Of a stretch of 64,000 nucleotides of DNA, positions 45,335 to 54,514 are shown in pieces (position 1 is the first letter of the stretch; every line of letters starts with the position of its first letter). This stretch comes from Paracoccaceae bacterium. Lineage in GTDB: Bacteria; Pseudomonadota; Alphaproteobacteria; Rhodobacterales; Rhodobacteraceae. A program made the translations under genes and the position numbers. The notes under the pieces were generated by a model. It did no database searches, was not told the DNA's origin, and worked only from the letters and a program-made list of their open reading frames with translations. The stretch lies in contig JABSSD010000008.1 of the NCBI GenBank assembly GCA_013214575.1, positions 1 to 64,000 on the forward strand, in the 5' to 3' direction.

Positions 45335-47188
45335 ATGTTGACAGAAAGCGACCCTCCCGATCCGCCACACCAGGTTAGCCTGCGTGTGCTGGCCACGACC
45401 GATCTGCACATGAACCTTCTTGGCTATGATTATTATGGCGACCGGGCAGACCCTGGTGTTGGCCTGTCACGCACCGCGACGCTGATCGCCAGCGCCCGTG
45501 ACGAGGCGTCCGGTTTTGGGGCGGCGACACTGCTGCTGGACAATGGCGACTCGTTGCAGGGCGCCCCGCTGGGAGACCAGCCCGAGGGCGCCGCACTGCA
45601 TCCCCTTATGCGGGCCTTTCAAGTGCTGACCTATGATGCCATTGGCCTGGGAAATCACGACTTCAACTTCGGGATCGAGACGCTGGCGCAGATCCTGAGG
45701 GATGCTCCATGCCCTGTCATCTGCTCAAACATGACGGCGGCGTCGCCCGAAACTGAACTGCCATTCACCGCCTCGGTGATTCTGCAACGCCGCATTCCGG
45801 CACATCCCAATGCCCCGCCGGTCAGGATTGGCCTGCTGTCTGTACTGCCGGAACAAACCCTGCAATGGGATGCGCATCAGCTAAAGGGTCGCGTTCATGT
45901 GATCAATATGGTGCGCGCAGCGCGCAGCACCAGCGCCACCTTGCGCGCTGCCGGGTGCGACGTGATTATCGCTCTTGCCCATACTGGTATCGGAGATATT
46001 GCAGACCCCGACGGCGCGGAAAACGCATTGCAGCAGCTGGCCCTGATTGATGACATCGACGCTCTGATTGGCGGCCACACTCACCTGCATCTGCCCGATC
46101 CCGCCTCTCCGTTTGCCAAACCGGTGGTGATGCCAGGTGCATATGGGTCACATCTTGGGGTGATTGATCTGCAGCTGAAACTCGACCACGACGGCTGGGC
46201 GCTTGCGGGCTGGGCGTGCGGTTTGCGCGCCATCTCTCAGCGCAGCGACACCGGAGAGTTGATCCCACAGGTTTCCGAGGACAGCGCCCTGGTTGCAGCG
46301 CTGGCAAAGGACCACGCCGCCACCCTCAAGCGGATAAACCAGCCGGTAGGCCACTCTGCGCAATCACTGCATTCCTTTTTCACATTCTTTGCCCCCGACC
46401 GCGCCCTTGCTTTGGTGGCCAGCGCCCAGGCGGCGGCGCTGCGGCCGCTGCTGGCGGCCAACGCGGACGGCGACCTGCCGCTGCTCTCGGCGGTATCGCC
46501 CTGCAAATTCGGGGCGCGAACCGGTCCCAGTCACTTTACCAATGTGGCGGCAGGCCCGCTATGCCGCCGCCATGTGGCAGACCTGCATGTCTTTCCCAAC
46601 GCCCTGAATGCCGTCACTCTTTCCGGCGCCATGGTGGTCGAGTGGCTGGAAATGTCGGCAGGGTTGTTCAATCAGGTTATCCCCGGAACTTGCGACACCG
46701 CGCTGGTCAATCCCGATCGGGCCGGGCACAATTTTGATGTGCTGCACGGGCTGGACTATCAGATTGACCTGTCCGTCCCTGCCCGCTTTCATGCCTCAGG
46801 CAAGTTGGCAGACCCGCAGGCCCATCGCATTCGCAATCCCCGCTGGAAGGGGCAACCGATTGACCCCGACCAACAGTTTGTCGTGGCGGTCAACAGTCAC
46901 CGGGTGGTGGGGGGCGGCAATTTCCAGATGGTCCTGCAAGCCAGGCAGCTACCGCTGCCGAAACGGCCAATACGGGATATTCTCTACGACTATCTGGACG
47001 GCACCCTGCCCTCCAACCCTCTGGCCGCCGCCGCAGCGCCCTGGCGCCTGGCCAGCCTGCCGGGGACCCAGGTCCTTGCCTATACCGGCCCGGCAGCCCG
47101 CGCCTATCTGGACGAACTGTCCCATCTGGACCTCGCAGCGCCCAGGCTCACCCCGGATGGTTTCCTGCAGCTGCAAATTCCATTGTAA
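45335..47188 (+). CDS. 2',3'-cyclic-nucleotide 2'-phosphodiesterase/3'-nucleotidase-like (CpdB family)
   Basis: A 617-residue metallophosphoesterase joined to a 5'-nucleotidase C-terminal domain. Metal-binding motifs are TTDLHMNLLGYDYY, LLLDNGDSLQGAPL, GNHDFNFG and GGHTHLH; the C-terminal part has the substrate region NSHRVVGGGNFQM. CpdB enzymes scavenge nucleotides in the periplasm. Here the N-terminus (MLTESDPPDPPHQVSLRVL) shows no signal peptide, so the cell location is uncertain. Single gene. Confidence 0.85.
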   Translation: MLTESDPPDPPHQVSLRVLATTDLHMNLLGYDYYGDRADPGVGLSRTATLIASARDEASGFGAATLLLDNGDSLQGAPLGDQPEGAALHPLMRAFQVLTYDAIGLGNHDFNFGIETLAQILRDAPCPVICSNMTAASPETELPFTASVILQRRIPAHPNAPPVRIGLLSVLPEQTLQWDAHQLKGRVHVINMVRAARSTSATLRAAGCDVIIALAHTGIGDIADPDGAENALQQLALIDDIDALIGGHTHLHLPDPASPFAKPVVMPGAYGSHLGVIDLQLKLDHDGWALAGWACGLRAISQRSDTGELIPQVSEDSALVAALAKDHAATLKRINQPVGHSAQSLHSFFTFFAPDRALALVASAQAAALRPLLAANADGDLPLLSAVSPCKFGARTGPSHFTNVAAGPLCRRHVADLHVFPNALNAVTLSGAMVVEWLEMSAGLFNQVIPGTCDTALVNPDRAGHNFDVLHGLDYQIDLSVPARFHASGKLADPQAHRIRNPRWKGQPIDPDQQFVVAVNSHRVVGGGNFQMVLQARQLPLPKRPIRDILYDYLDGTLPSNPLAAAAAPWRLASLPGTQVLAYTGPAARAYLDELSHLDLAAPRLTPDGFLQLQIPL

Positions 47189-47206
47189 CTCCACAGCACG
47201 CACCGC

Positions 47207-47235
47207 TTGTCTTTCACCCCGCAGCCGCCTATATC
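47207..47235 (+). promoter_or_regulatory. Promoter of the 4.5S RNA gene
   Basis: TTGTCT (47207-47212) and TATATC (47230-47235) are spaced by 17 bases. The expected start point agrees with the predicted 5' end of the RNA at about 47243. Confidence 0.65.
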
Positions 47236-47242
47236 GGGATTC

Positions 47243-47336
47243 GAGAGGTTGGCGCGGGCAGGCGCCTCGCCAACCTGGTCAGATCCGGAAGGAAGCAGCC
47301 ACAACGAGCCTCGCTTGGGTCGATGTCCAGCCTCTC
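47243..47336 (+). ncRNA. ffs: 4.5S RNA of the signal recognition particle
   Basis: The conserved Ffh-binding core GGTCAGATCCGGAAGGAAGC lies at 47278-47297 with the GGAA tetraloop region. The outer ends GAGAGG (47243) and CCTCTC (47331) pair to close the long hairpin, giving an RNA of about 94 nucleotides. It directs nascent membrane proteins to the Sec translocon with Ffh. Exact ends are estimated from pairing. Confidence 0.95.
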
Positions 47337-47344
47337 ACCTAAAA

Positions 47345-47370
47345 CCCCTGCAGTGCAGCGGGACCTTTTT
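47345..47370 (+). terminator. Likely terminator of the 4.5S RNA gene
   Basis: CCCCTG and CAG-C-GGG form a short stem with one bulge, followed by ACCTTTTT. The remaining 175 bases before rsgA hold no recognisable gene. Confidence 0.55.
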
Positions 47371-47545
47371 GGAGCAGTGCTCCCACAGCCTGATTTGGAG
47401 GGCCTGATGAGTGTAGCAGTACCGACCCTTCAGGCAGCGCACTCCTGATCTGGCCCAGCGCCAAAACTCTGCCTGAACTCCCCTCCTGTGGTGATGCGCG
47501 CATGCCATCGCCTGGGCCTTTCTACGTTCACTTACGGGCAAAGCC

Positions 47546-48571
47546 ATGACGCTGACCTATGCAGACCTTGGATGGTCTCCCTTTTTTGAAACCCAGCAGG
47601 ACGCCGACGGCGAGCTGACGGCCTATCGCATTTCGGCGGTGCACCGTGACAAGCTGACCGGCCTGTCACCCGACGGCGAAATCCAGCTGCTGCCCGACCG
47701 GTTGACCGGCGAATTTGCCGTGGGCGACTGGGTGCTGGCCAACGAAGCCCATCAGGTCTGCACTCGGCTGGAGCGCCAGACCGAACTGAGCCGCCGCGCC
47801 GCCGGAACCGACGCCCGGGTGCAGCTGATCGCCGCCAATGTCGATGTGCTGTTCATCACCACCTCTTGCAATGCCGATTTCAATCTGGCCCGGCTGGAGC
47901 GCTATCTGACGCTGGCGCATCAAGCTGGCTGCTATCCGGTGGTGGTGCTGACCAAGGCCGATCTCTGCGACGATGCCGCCGCCTATCGCGCCCAGGCCGA
48001 ATCGCTGGCGACATCGCTCACCGTGCTGACCCTGGACGCCAAGAGCGCGGGCGACGTCACCCAGTTGTTGGCTTGGGTCAAACCCAGCCAGACGGCGGCT
48101 TTGCTGGGCTCCTCCGGGGTTGGCAAGACAACCCTGACCAATGGGCTGACCGGCAGCAACGACGCCGTACGCGATGTCCGCGAGGTCGATTCCAAGGGCC
48201 GCCACACCACCACTGCACGCTATCTGCGCCACATGGTAAACGGCGGCTGGCTGATCGATACCCCTGGCATGCGCGCCCTGCGGATCATCGACGCCGACGA
48301 GGCGGTCGAAGAAGTGTTCTCTGACCTGACGGCGGTTGCCCAGTCCTGTCGGTTTAGCGACTGCGCCCATACCGGCGAGCCCGGCTGTGCCGTCAAGGCT
48401 GCGCTGAAAGCCGGAACCCTGGAGCAGGCCCGGGTGGACCGCTGGCAAAAGCTACAGCGCGATGAAGAGCGCAACACCGAAAACCTCGAGCAATCCCGGC
48501 GGCGCGACAAAGGCATTGGCAAAATGATCAAGTCGATGAAGCGCGACCACAAGGGGCGCAAGGGCCACTAA
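47546..48571 (+). CDS. rsgA: Ribosome small subunit-dependent GTPase A
   Basis: A 341-residue circularly permuted GTPase that checks late 30S subunit maturation. The G motifs appear in permuted order: TKADL (G4), then GSSGVGKTTL (G1), then DTPGM (G3). The C-terminal zinc finger CRFSDCAHTGEPGC and a basic tail (KSMKRDHKGRKGH) support ribosome binding. An N-terminal OB fold precedes. Identification is firm. Confidence 0.93.
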   Translation: MTLTYADLGWSPFFETQQDADGELTAYRISAVHRDKLTGLSPDGEIQLLPDRLTGEFAVGDWVLANEAHQVCTRLERQTELSRRAAGTDARVQLIAANVDVLFITTSCNADFNLARLERYLTLAHQAGCYPVVVLTKADLCDDAAAYRAQAESLATSLTVLTLDAKSAGDVTQLLAWVKPSQTAALLGSSGVGKTTLTNGLTGSNDAVRDVREVDSKGRHTTTARYLRHMVNGGWLIDTPGMRALRIIDADEAVEEVFSDLTAVAQSCRFSDCAHTGEPGCAVKAALKAGTLEQARVDRWQKLQRDEERNTENLEQSRRRDKGIGKMIKSMKRDHKGRKGH

Positions 48572-48590
48572 ACCACTGCGCGGCAAAGGA

Positions 48591-49118
48591 TCAGTCCTGC
48601 GACCGACGGCGGCGGCCGCAGGCCCATTTCATCTGCTCCGAGGTCTCCACCGCGCAGGGGCGCACCGCGCGCAGCCTGCTCAATGCTGTCTCTGGCGCCT
48701 CGCCGCATTCGATCATCAGCCGCAGCACCACCATGCCCGAGCGCCCACAGCCGCCGCGGCAATGCACCAGTACCCGGCCGCCTCCAACCAGCGCCTTGCG
48801 CGCCATGTGGCTGACCGCGGGCCATTTCGCCAACACATCAGGGGACGGCGCGCCGAAATCGGACACTGGCAGGTGCACCCAGCGACTGGCCATGCTTTGA
48901 ATATCACTGCCCAGTGTCACCCCGCCAGCGGCCACCTGCTCGGCCTCGGTGGTCATTGAGAGGACCAGGCCCGGCTGCCAGTCGTGGATGTGATCCAAGT
49001 CGCCGCGATAATTGCCCGCCGCCCCCGGCAATGGGCAAAGCGCCAAAATGCCGTCCGCCACCGAAAGCGCATAGATCATCAGTGCAGCGCCCTCTGTCCC
49101 GATCTCCTCAGATTGCAT
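48591..49118 (-). CDS. Protein tyrosine/dual-specificity phosphatase-like protein
   Basis: A 175-residue protein with the phosphatase loop VHCRGGCGRSGM (Cys-x5-Arg) and a likely general acid in LPVSDFGAPS. It lacks a signal peptide, so it is cytoplasmic. The ATG at 49118 has GGGAGAG upstream; a shorter start at 49079 is possible. Its target is unknown. It is convergent with rsgA, 20 bases apart. Confidence 0.8.
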   Translation of the reverse strand: MQSEEIGTEGAALMIYALSVADGILALCPLPGAAGNYRGDLDHIHDWQPGLVLSMTTEAEQVAAGGVTLGSDIQSMASRWVHLPVSDFGAPSPDVLAKWPAVSHMARKALVGGGRVLVHCRGGCGRSGMVVLRLMIECGEAPETALSRLRAVRPCAVETSEQMKWACGRRRRSQD

Positions 49119-49169
49119 TGTCTCTCCCTGCCGGCCTGCGCCTGTGCTGTTACCCGTGCCCTAGCTTCC

Positions 49170-49181
49170 ATTGACGTCAAT
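49170..49181. promoter_or_regulatory. Perfect 12-base palindrome between the phosphatase gene and dnaX
   Basis: ATTGACGTCAAT lies 52 bases before the phosphatase start on one side and about 220 bases before dnaX on the other. It could be a dimer-binding operator. No known regulator is assigned. Confidence 0.35.
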
Positions 49182-49402
49182 CCAGCCAACTGTAACCGCA
49201 ACACAGGGTTGCACAAAAATGTTTTTATGTCGGTGAGAGGTCAGTCTGGGCCAGTAAACTGCGGAAAACTGCGGAAATTGCCATTGCGGGGTGCAAAACA
49301 ACAGCACCGCCCCCAGCACTGCGGCAACAGCGGTGGACGAAGCGGCCCGGCTTGCATACCCTGCGCTGAACCAGAATGTCCCCGAATCCGGCACGAGTAC
49401 AC

Positions 49403-51235
49403 ATGAGCGACACAAGCACCGACGCAGGCCTCAAATCTGACCCCGAAACCGGACCCAGCCCCTATCAGGTTCTGGCCCGCAAATATCGCCCCGAGACCTT
49501 TACCGATCTGGTCGGTCAGGACGCCATGGTGCGGACGCTGAGAAACGCCTTTGCGGCAGACCGGATTGCCTCGGCCTTTATCATGACCGGCATTCGCGGC
49601 ACCGGCAAAACCACCACCGCGCGGATCATCGCCAAGGGGATGAACTGCATCGGCCCGGATGGCACCGGCACCCCGACAACCGAGCCCTGCGGCGAATGCG
49701 AACATTGCGTTGCCATCATGCAGGGCCGCCACGTCGATGTAATGGAGATGGATGCGGCCAGCCGCACCGGTGTCGGTGATATCCGCGAGATCATTGATTC
49801 GGTCGCCTATCGTGCGGCATCAGCCCGCTATAAGATCTACATCATCGATGAGGTCCACATGCTGTCGACCTCTGCTTTCAACGCGCTGCTGAAGACGCTG
49901 GAAGAACCGCCCGCGCATGTGAAATTCATCTTTGCCACCACCGAAATCCGCAAGGTTCCGGTGACCGTGCTGTCGCGTTGCCAACGTTTTGACCTGCGCC
50001 GGATCGAGCCCGAGGTGATGATTGCGCTGATCAGCAAGATCGCCGCCGCCGAAGGCGCCAAGATATCCGATGATGCGCTGGCGCTGATCACCCGCGCCGC
50101 CGAGGGCTCCGCCCGCGATGCCACCTCGCTGCTGGATCAGGCGATCTCCCACGGGGCCGGCGAAACCAGCGCCGATCAGGTGCGGGCCATGCTGGGGCTG
50201 GCCGACCGGGGCCGGGTGCTGGACCTGATCGACATGATCCTGCGCGGCGATGCCGCCGCCGCCCTAACCGAACTTGGCGCCCAATACGCCGAAGGTGCCG
50301 ATCCGCTGGCGGTGCTGCGTGACCTGGCCGAGATAACCCATTGGGTCTCGGTGGTGAAAATCACCCCGGACGCCGCCGAAGACCCCACTATTTCGCCGGA
50401 TGAACGCAGCCGTGGCAGCAAAATGGCGCAGGCGCTGCCGATGCGGGTGCTGACCCGGATGTGGCAGATGCTGCTCAAGGCGCTCGAGGAAGTCTCGGCC
50501 GCTCCCAACGCCATGATGGCGGCTGAAATGGCGGTGATCCGGCTGACCCATGTGGCCGACCTGCCCAGCCCCGAAGAGCTGATCCGCAAGCTGCAGGAGA
50601 TGCCAACGCCGCCCGCCGCAGCGCCGCCCTCTGGCCCTGCATCGGGTCCTCCACCTGGTCCGGGCGGTGGAATGGCCACCGGTGGCGGTGCCGCCATGGG
50701 CAGTGCCTACAACAACACTCAGTCCGGCACCGGCGGCGCTGTGGCGTCAGGTGGCAACGGCACATCACTGGCCCTCGCCCCCCAGGCGGATGCGGCGCTG
50801 GCGCGCTATCCCAGCTTTGAACATGTGGTCGAGCTGATCCGCACCCAGCGTGATGTAAAACTTCTGGTCGAGGTGGAAACCGGTGTGCGGCTGGTGTCCT
50901 ATCAGCCGGGCCGAATCGAGTTCACCCCCAGCGACAGCGCCCCACGCGATCTGGCGGCCCGGCTGGGAACTGGCCTGCAGGCCTGGACCGGCAGCCGCTG
51001 GACCGTTTCGATTGTGTCAGACGGCGACGCCCAGACCATCGCCGAAAAGAACGACGCCGCCGACAATGCTCTGCGGGTTGAGGCCACGGCGCATCCGCTG
51101 GTGCAGGCGGTGCTCACCGCGTTCCCCAAGGCCAGGATCACCCGCATCCGCACCACCGAGGAACTGCAGGCCGAAATCGCTGCCGATGCATTGCCCGAGG
51201 TGGAAGACGAATGGGATCCGTTTGAGGAGGACTAG
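49403..51235 (+). CDS. dnaX: DNA polymerase III subunits gamma/tau
   Basis: The clamp-loader ATPase of the replicase. The 610-residue product has Walker A GIRGTGKTTTARIIAKG, the zinc module CGECEHC, Walker B IYIIDEVHMLS and sensor region FATTEIRKVPVTVLSRCQRF. A Pro/Gly-rich linker at about residues 400-450 joins the tau-type C-terminal domain. The ATG at 49403 fits the usual N-terminus better than 49376. No obvious slippery site for a gamma form was seen. First gene of dnaX-ybaB-traB-recR. Confidence 0.95.
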   Translation: MSDTSTDAGLKSDPETGPSPYQVLARKYRPETFTDLVGQDAMVRTLRNAFAADRIASAFIMTGIRGTGKTTTARIIAKGMNCIGPDGTGTPTTEPCGECEHCVAIMQGRHVDVMEMDAASRTGVGDIREIIDSVAYRAASARYKIYIIDEVHMLSTSAFNALLKTLEEPPAHVKFIFATTEIRKVPVTVLSRCQRFDLRRIEPEVMIALISKIAAAEGAKISDDALALITRAAEGSARDATSLLDQAISHGAGETSADQVRAMLGLADRGRVLDLIDMILRGDAAAALTELGAQYAEGADPLAVLRDLAEITHWVSVVKITPDAAEDPTISPDERSRGSKMAQALPMRVLTRMWQMLLKALEEVSAAPNAMMAAEMAVIRLTHVADLPSPEELIRKLQEMPTPPAAAPPSGPASGPPPGPGGGMATGGGAAMGSAYNNTQSGTGGAVASGGNGTSLALAPQADAALARYPSFEHVVELIRTQRDVKLLVEVETGVRLVSYQPGRIEFTPSDSAPRDLAARLGTGLQAWTGSRWTVSIVSDGDAQTIAEKNDAADNALRVEATAHPLVQAVLTAFPKARITRIRTTEELQAEIAADALPEVEDEWDPFEED

Positions 51236-51240
51236 CCCTC

Positions 51241-51285
51241 AGCCTTGTCGCCCTGCCCAGATGGGCAGAGGCTGGCGACAAGGCT
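51241..51285. other. Long two-part hairpin after dnaX
   Basis: AGCCTTGTCGCC (51241-51252) pairs perfectly with GGCGACAAGGCT (51274-51285). Inside, CTGCCC (51253-51258) pairs with GGGCAG (51263-51268) round a four-base loop. It starts six bases after the dnaX stop. No T run follows, so it may be an attenuating or stabilising structure rather than a simple terminator. Confidence 0.75.
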
Positions 51286-51418
51286 CAGCCCCTCTCGACA
51301 CCGGTTCATTATCCGCACCCAGCATCACTCCCTAGGAGACTGCCCCCCTGCTTTCCTCTTGTATGGCAGGGGTGGCGACCGTATTTAGCAGGCAAACCCA
51401 TCTTATAGGAGAGATCAA

Positions 51419-51763
51419 ATGCTCAAAGGCCTCGGCGGTCTTGGCGATATGGCCAAGATGATGAAATCGGCACAGGAACTACAGACCAAAATGACGCAGA
51501 TGCAGGACGATCTGCACAACGTCATGGTCACCGGTGAATCCGGGGCTGGTCTGGTCAAGGCAACCGCCAGTGCCAAAGGCGAGTTGAAGGCGCTGGACAT
51601 CGATCCCTCGATCTTTAACCGCGACGACAAGGAAGTGGTCGAGGATCTGATCCTGGCAGCAGTCAAAGACGCTCAGGCCAAGGCGGTCGTCAAAGCGCAG
51701 GAAGAAATGGCGCGGCTGACCGAAAGCATGGGCCTGCCCAAGGACGTCAAGCTGCCGTTCTGA
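51419..51763 (+). CDS. YbaB/EbfC family nucleoid-associated protein
   Basis: A 114-residue protein starting MLKGLGGLGDMAKMMKSAQE, with GLVKATASAKGELKAL and a C-terminal helix. YbaB/EbfC proteins form dimers that bind DNA. Genes of this family sit between dnaX and recR in most bacteria, as here. AGGAGAGATCAA provides the ribosome site. Confidence 0.94.
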   Translation: MLKGLGGLGDMAKMMKSAQELQTKMTQMQDDLHNVMVTGESGAGLVKATASAKGELKALDIDPSIFNRDDKEVVEDLILAAVKDAQAKAVVKAQEEMARLTESMGLPKDVKLPF

Positions 51764-51774
51764 GGCTGATTCCG

Positions 51775-52842
51775 ATGTTGAAACCTCTGTTGTTCGCCCT
51801 GGCGATGCTGGTGCCTGCCACCCTGCAGGCTCAGGCTTGGGCGACACGCGAGACCTGCGAGGTTGTCTCGGCCGAGATTGACCCGCAGGTTCTGCCGGAT
51901 GCGCTGCTCGCCCAACTGCGGGCTGATGTCGCCAAAATACCCAACCCAAAAGGCCGGTTCTGGCGCGTCCAATCCCCTGATGGCGCGGTGTCGCACCTGT
52001 GGGGCACCGTGCATTCGAATGATCCGCTGATCCTGGAGCTGCCGGTCATCGTGCAACAGCGAATTTCCGGTGCCCGGATGGTGGCGCTGGAATTCGACCC
52101 GGTGTTCGCCTCTCGCCAGGCGGTTGAGGATCATCAGAAAAAAGAACTTTTCCGCCCGGAAAACAGCACTTACAGTTTTGACGACTCTGGCTTGGATCCG
52201 CTGATTGTCGATTGGATTCGCACCCGTCTTGACGGCTTGGGCTGGGGCCGCGAGGCGGCCGATGTCCTGACCTTGCCCTTTATCGTCGAAACCCTGCTGT
52301 CGGACCCCTGCGACGATTTTGCGGCGGGAGTGGTGCCCGATCAGGATAGTCTGATCCAAACGCTCGGCCTGATTGGCGGCAGCCGCATTCTTGGCCTCGA
52401 ACCTCCGGATGCGCTGACCGACCACCTGAAAGATCCGCTCAACCAGGGCACCACCCTGGCCCTTCTGGCAGTCTATGGCGGCTATCTGGACCCATTGACC
52501 GCAGCCAATCGGGCGACCGGTTTTGCGCTGTATCTGCAGGGGGAACTGGCCCTGGGACGGGCATGGCAGAGGTCCACCCTGACCCGCCTCTACGGGCCGG
52601 ACCTGGCCGCGCTCTATCTGCAACGCGCCGACCACTTCCTGCTGACCCAGCGCAACCAGACCTTTCTGCAAACCGCCCTGCCCGAGCTGCAGCTCGGCGG
52701 TGTGTTCATGGCAATCGGATCATTCCATTTGCCCGGCGAACAGGGCATGATCGAACTGCTGCGGCAGGCGGGCTATTCGGTCTACCGCATTCCTCTGCCC
52801 GGCGAGATACCGGACGTCCCAGTCGGAGTGACAGTGAAATGA
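51775..52842 (+). CDS. TraB/GumN family protein
   Basis: A 355-residue protein with a signal peptide ([20 protein letters not shown]), so probably periplasmic. [14 protein letters not shown] near residue 75 and [22 protein letters not shown] near the end, the latter in part as [12 protein letters not shown], are the two conserved motifs of the TraB/GumN family (Tiki-like metalloprotease fold), with a GxxH pattern in each. The role is unknown. Its stop overlaps the recR start (ATGA at 52839-52842), so it has been inserted into the conserved ybaB-recR pair. Confidence 0.85.
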   Translation: MLKPLLFALAMLVPATLQAQAWATRETCEVVSAEIDPQVLPDALLAQLRADVAKIPNPKGRFWRVQSPDGAVSHLWGTVHSNDPLILELPVIVQQRISGARMVALEFDPVFASRQAVEDHQKKELFRPENSTYSFDDSGLDPLIVDWIRTRLDGLGWGREAADVLTLPFIVETLLSDPCDDFAAGVVPDQDSLIQTLGLIGGSRILGLEPPDALTDHLKDPLNQGTTLALLAVYGGYLDPLTAANRATGFALYLQGELALGRAWQRSTLTRLYGPDLAALYLQRADHFLLTQRNQTFLQTALPELQLGGVFMAIGSFHLPGEQGMIELLRQAGYSVYRIPLPGEIPDVPVGVTVK

Positions 52843-53435
52843 GCGGATCCACGGACGACATAGAAATCCTGATTGCGCTGATGGCCAAACTGCCCGGCTT
52901 GGGCCCGCGCTCGGCCCGGCGTGCGGTGCTACACCTGATCCGCAAACGTGCCTTGTTGCTGACCCCATTGGCCGATTCGATGAGCCAGGTGGCGATCAGC
53001 GCCCGCGAATGTCTGAACTGTGGCAATGTCGGCACCTCTGAAATCTGCGATATCTGTCAGGACGAGAGCCGCGCCAATGGCGAACTCTGCGTGGTCGAGG
53101 ACGTCGGCGATCTCTGGGCGATGGAGCGCTCAGGCGTGTTCAAGGGCCGCTATCACGTGCTGGGCGGCACCCTGTCCGCACTGGACGCCATCGGCCCCGA
53201 AGAGCTGCGCATTCCGCGTCTGGCCGACCGGGTCACAGCCGAGGCCATCAGCGAAGTTATACTGGCGCTGAATATCACCATCGACGGCCAGACCACAGCC
53301 CATTACATCGCCGACCAGCTACAGGGGCAGGTCAAACTGACCACTCTGGCGCAGGGGGTGCCGATTGGCGGCGAGCTGGACTATCTGGACGACGGCACCA
53401 TCACCGCCGCGCTGCGGGCCCGTAAAGAGATCTGA
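52839..53435 (+). CDS. recR: Recombination protein RecR
   Basis: A 198-residue protein acting with RecFO to load RecA at gaps. It has an N-terminal helix-hairpin-helix ([15 protein letters not shown]), the zinc finger [16 protein letters not shown] and a Toprim domain ([13 protein letters not shown]). The start overlaps the traB-like stop. The longer upstream open frame in the same phase lies inside the traB-like gene and is rejected. Confidence 0.95.
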   Translation: MSGSTDDIEILIALMAKLPGLGPRSARRAVLHLIRKRALLLTPLADSMSQVAISARECLNCGNVGTSEICDICQDESRANGELCVVEDVGDLWAMERSGVFKGRYHVLGGTLSALDAIGPEELRIPRLADRVTAEAISEVILALNITIDGQTTAHYIADQLQGQVKLTTLAQGVPIGGELDYLDDGTITAALRARKEI

Positions 53436-53454
53436 GCAGGTTTTAGAAGCAAAA

Positions 53455-54235
53455 ATACCGTCTCTGAGCCGCTATCCAATATTTGTCGTTCTCATGCCTG
53501 TCGCGCTCCGCCTACCCTGGTTTTTGTTTGCGCTTCCGGCAGGAATTGTGACGAACAGAACCGACCGCCGCCGCTTGATTCTTGCCATGGACATATTGAG
53601 AGCATTCGCATTCGCAACAGTGGCTCTGATGTTCTGGGCTTCGTTGCCGTTCGCCCCCCAGTCGAGAGCGGGACCGCCATGCCCATGTTGTTTAGCGCGC
53701 TGCCCGGATGTGCGTTTCTGATCGCGTCGGTGGTTTGGCTCCCCTTCGCTCTGAACACTGTGGCATTTGTTTTAGCTGCTTTGCTGATGTTCGGACTAAA
53801 AGGCAATTTTACCCCTGATCGGTCAAAAACCCGAAATTGGCGGTCAGAGCTGGCGCAGGGGTTGGCATTCCTGCGCGACGCTCCACTTCTCCGCCTTCTT
53901 GCAGGCCTGACGGGGTCGTTTTGGTACTTATCTTGGCCGCTTTTGAATTCACCGGGCTAATTGGGAATACCGTCTCCGTATCTTACCGACAAAGAGCCAT
54001 CCCCAATGGGCTGTTGGGGCGGGTCAACAGCATCTACCGTCTCTTGGCTTGGGGAATGATGCCGGTTGGGCTGCTCCTTTCAGGAGTAATCGTCAGTATT
54101 GCAGAAGCGGCCATGACCCGCGATCTTGCTCTTGTGACGCCCTTCATAGTCGCAGCATTTGGCGCCACTCTCTTGACAGTTTTCGCTTGGAGGCTGTTGA
54201 AAAAAGGCTTCTCGTTCGTTCAAGCTAAACCATAA
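53455..54235 (+). pseudogene. MFS transporter remnant with frameshifts and deletions
   Basis: Three frames each carry part of a major facilitator protein. The first (53455-53655) has LPWFLFALPAGIVTNRTDRR, the conserved loop after helix 2. The second (53679-53960) has FALNTVAFVLAALLMFGL and LAQGLAFLRDAPLLRLLAGL. The third (about 53920-54235) has AIPNGLLGRVNSIYRLLAWG and ends normally at TAA. The N-terminal helices and a central part are missing. The piece is less GC-rich than its neighbours. It was probably an exporter gene of the EntS-like type, now dead. Confidence 0.8.
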
Positions 54236-54427
54236 TGCAGCCCCATCGGTTCTAGCTGTCAATATACGCATCTAAATTCGGCTGGAATTAGCAGACAATC
54301 GCCACGTTGCGGAAGTGCAGAAAATGGGATCGAGCTCGTCTCTCGCCGATTTTACGACGAACGGCCTATTCTTCCGCAAAACCTCAGATGCTGGTCATCT
54401 TGATAAAACACAACCTATCAAACGAAA

Positions 54428-54454
54428 CAGGCCTTCCGATTAGCGGAAGGCCTG
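54428..54454 (-). terminator. Terminator of trcR
   Basis: CAGGCCTTCCG (54428-54438) pairs with CGGAAGGCCTG (54444-54454) round ATTAG. On the minus strand it is followed by TTTCGTTTG. It lies 60 bases beyond the trcR stop. The rest of 54236-54514 shows no gene. Confidence 0.8.
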
Positions 54455-54514
54455 CAACAGGTATAGAAACAAACCGGGGCACAAGGCCGGGTCTTTACAA
54501 AAGCTCAAACAGGA

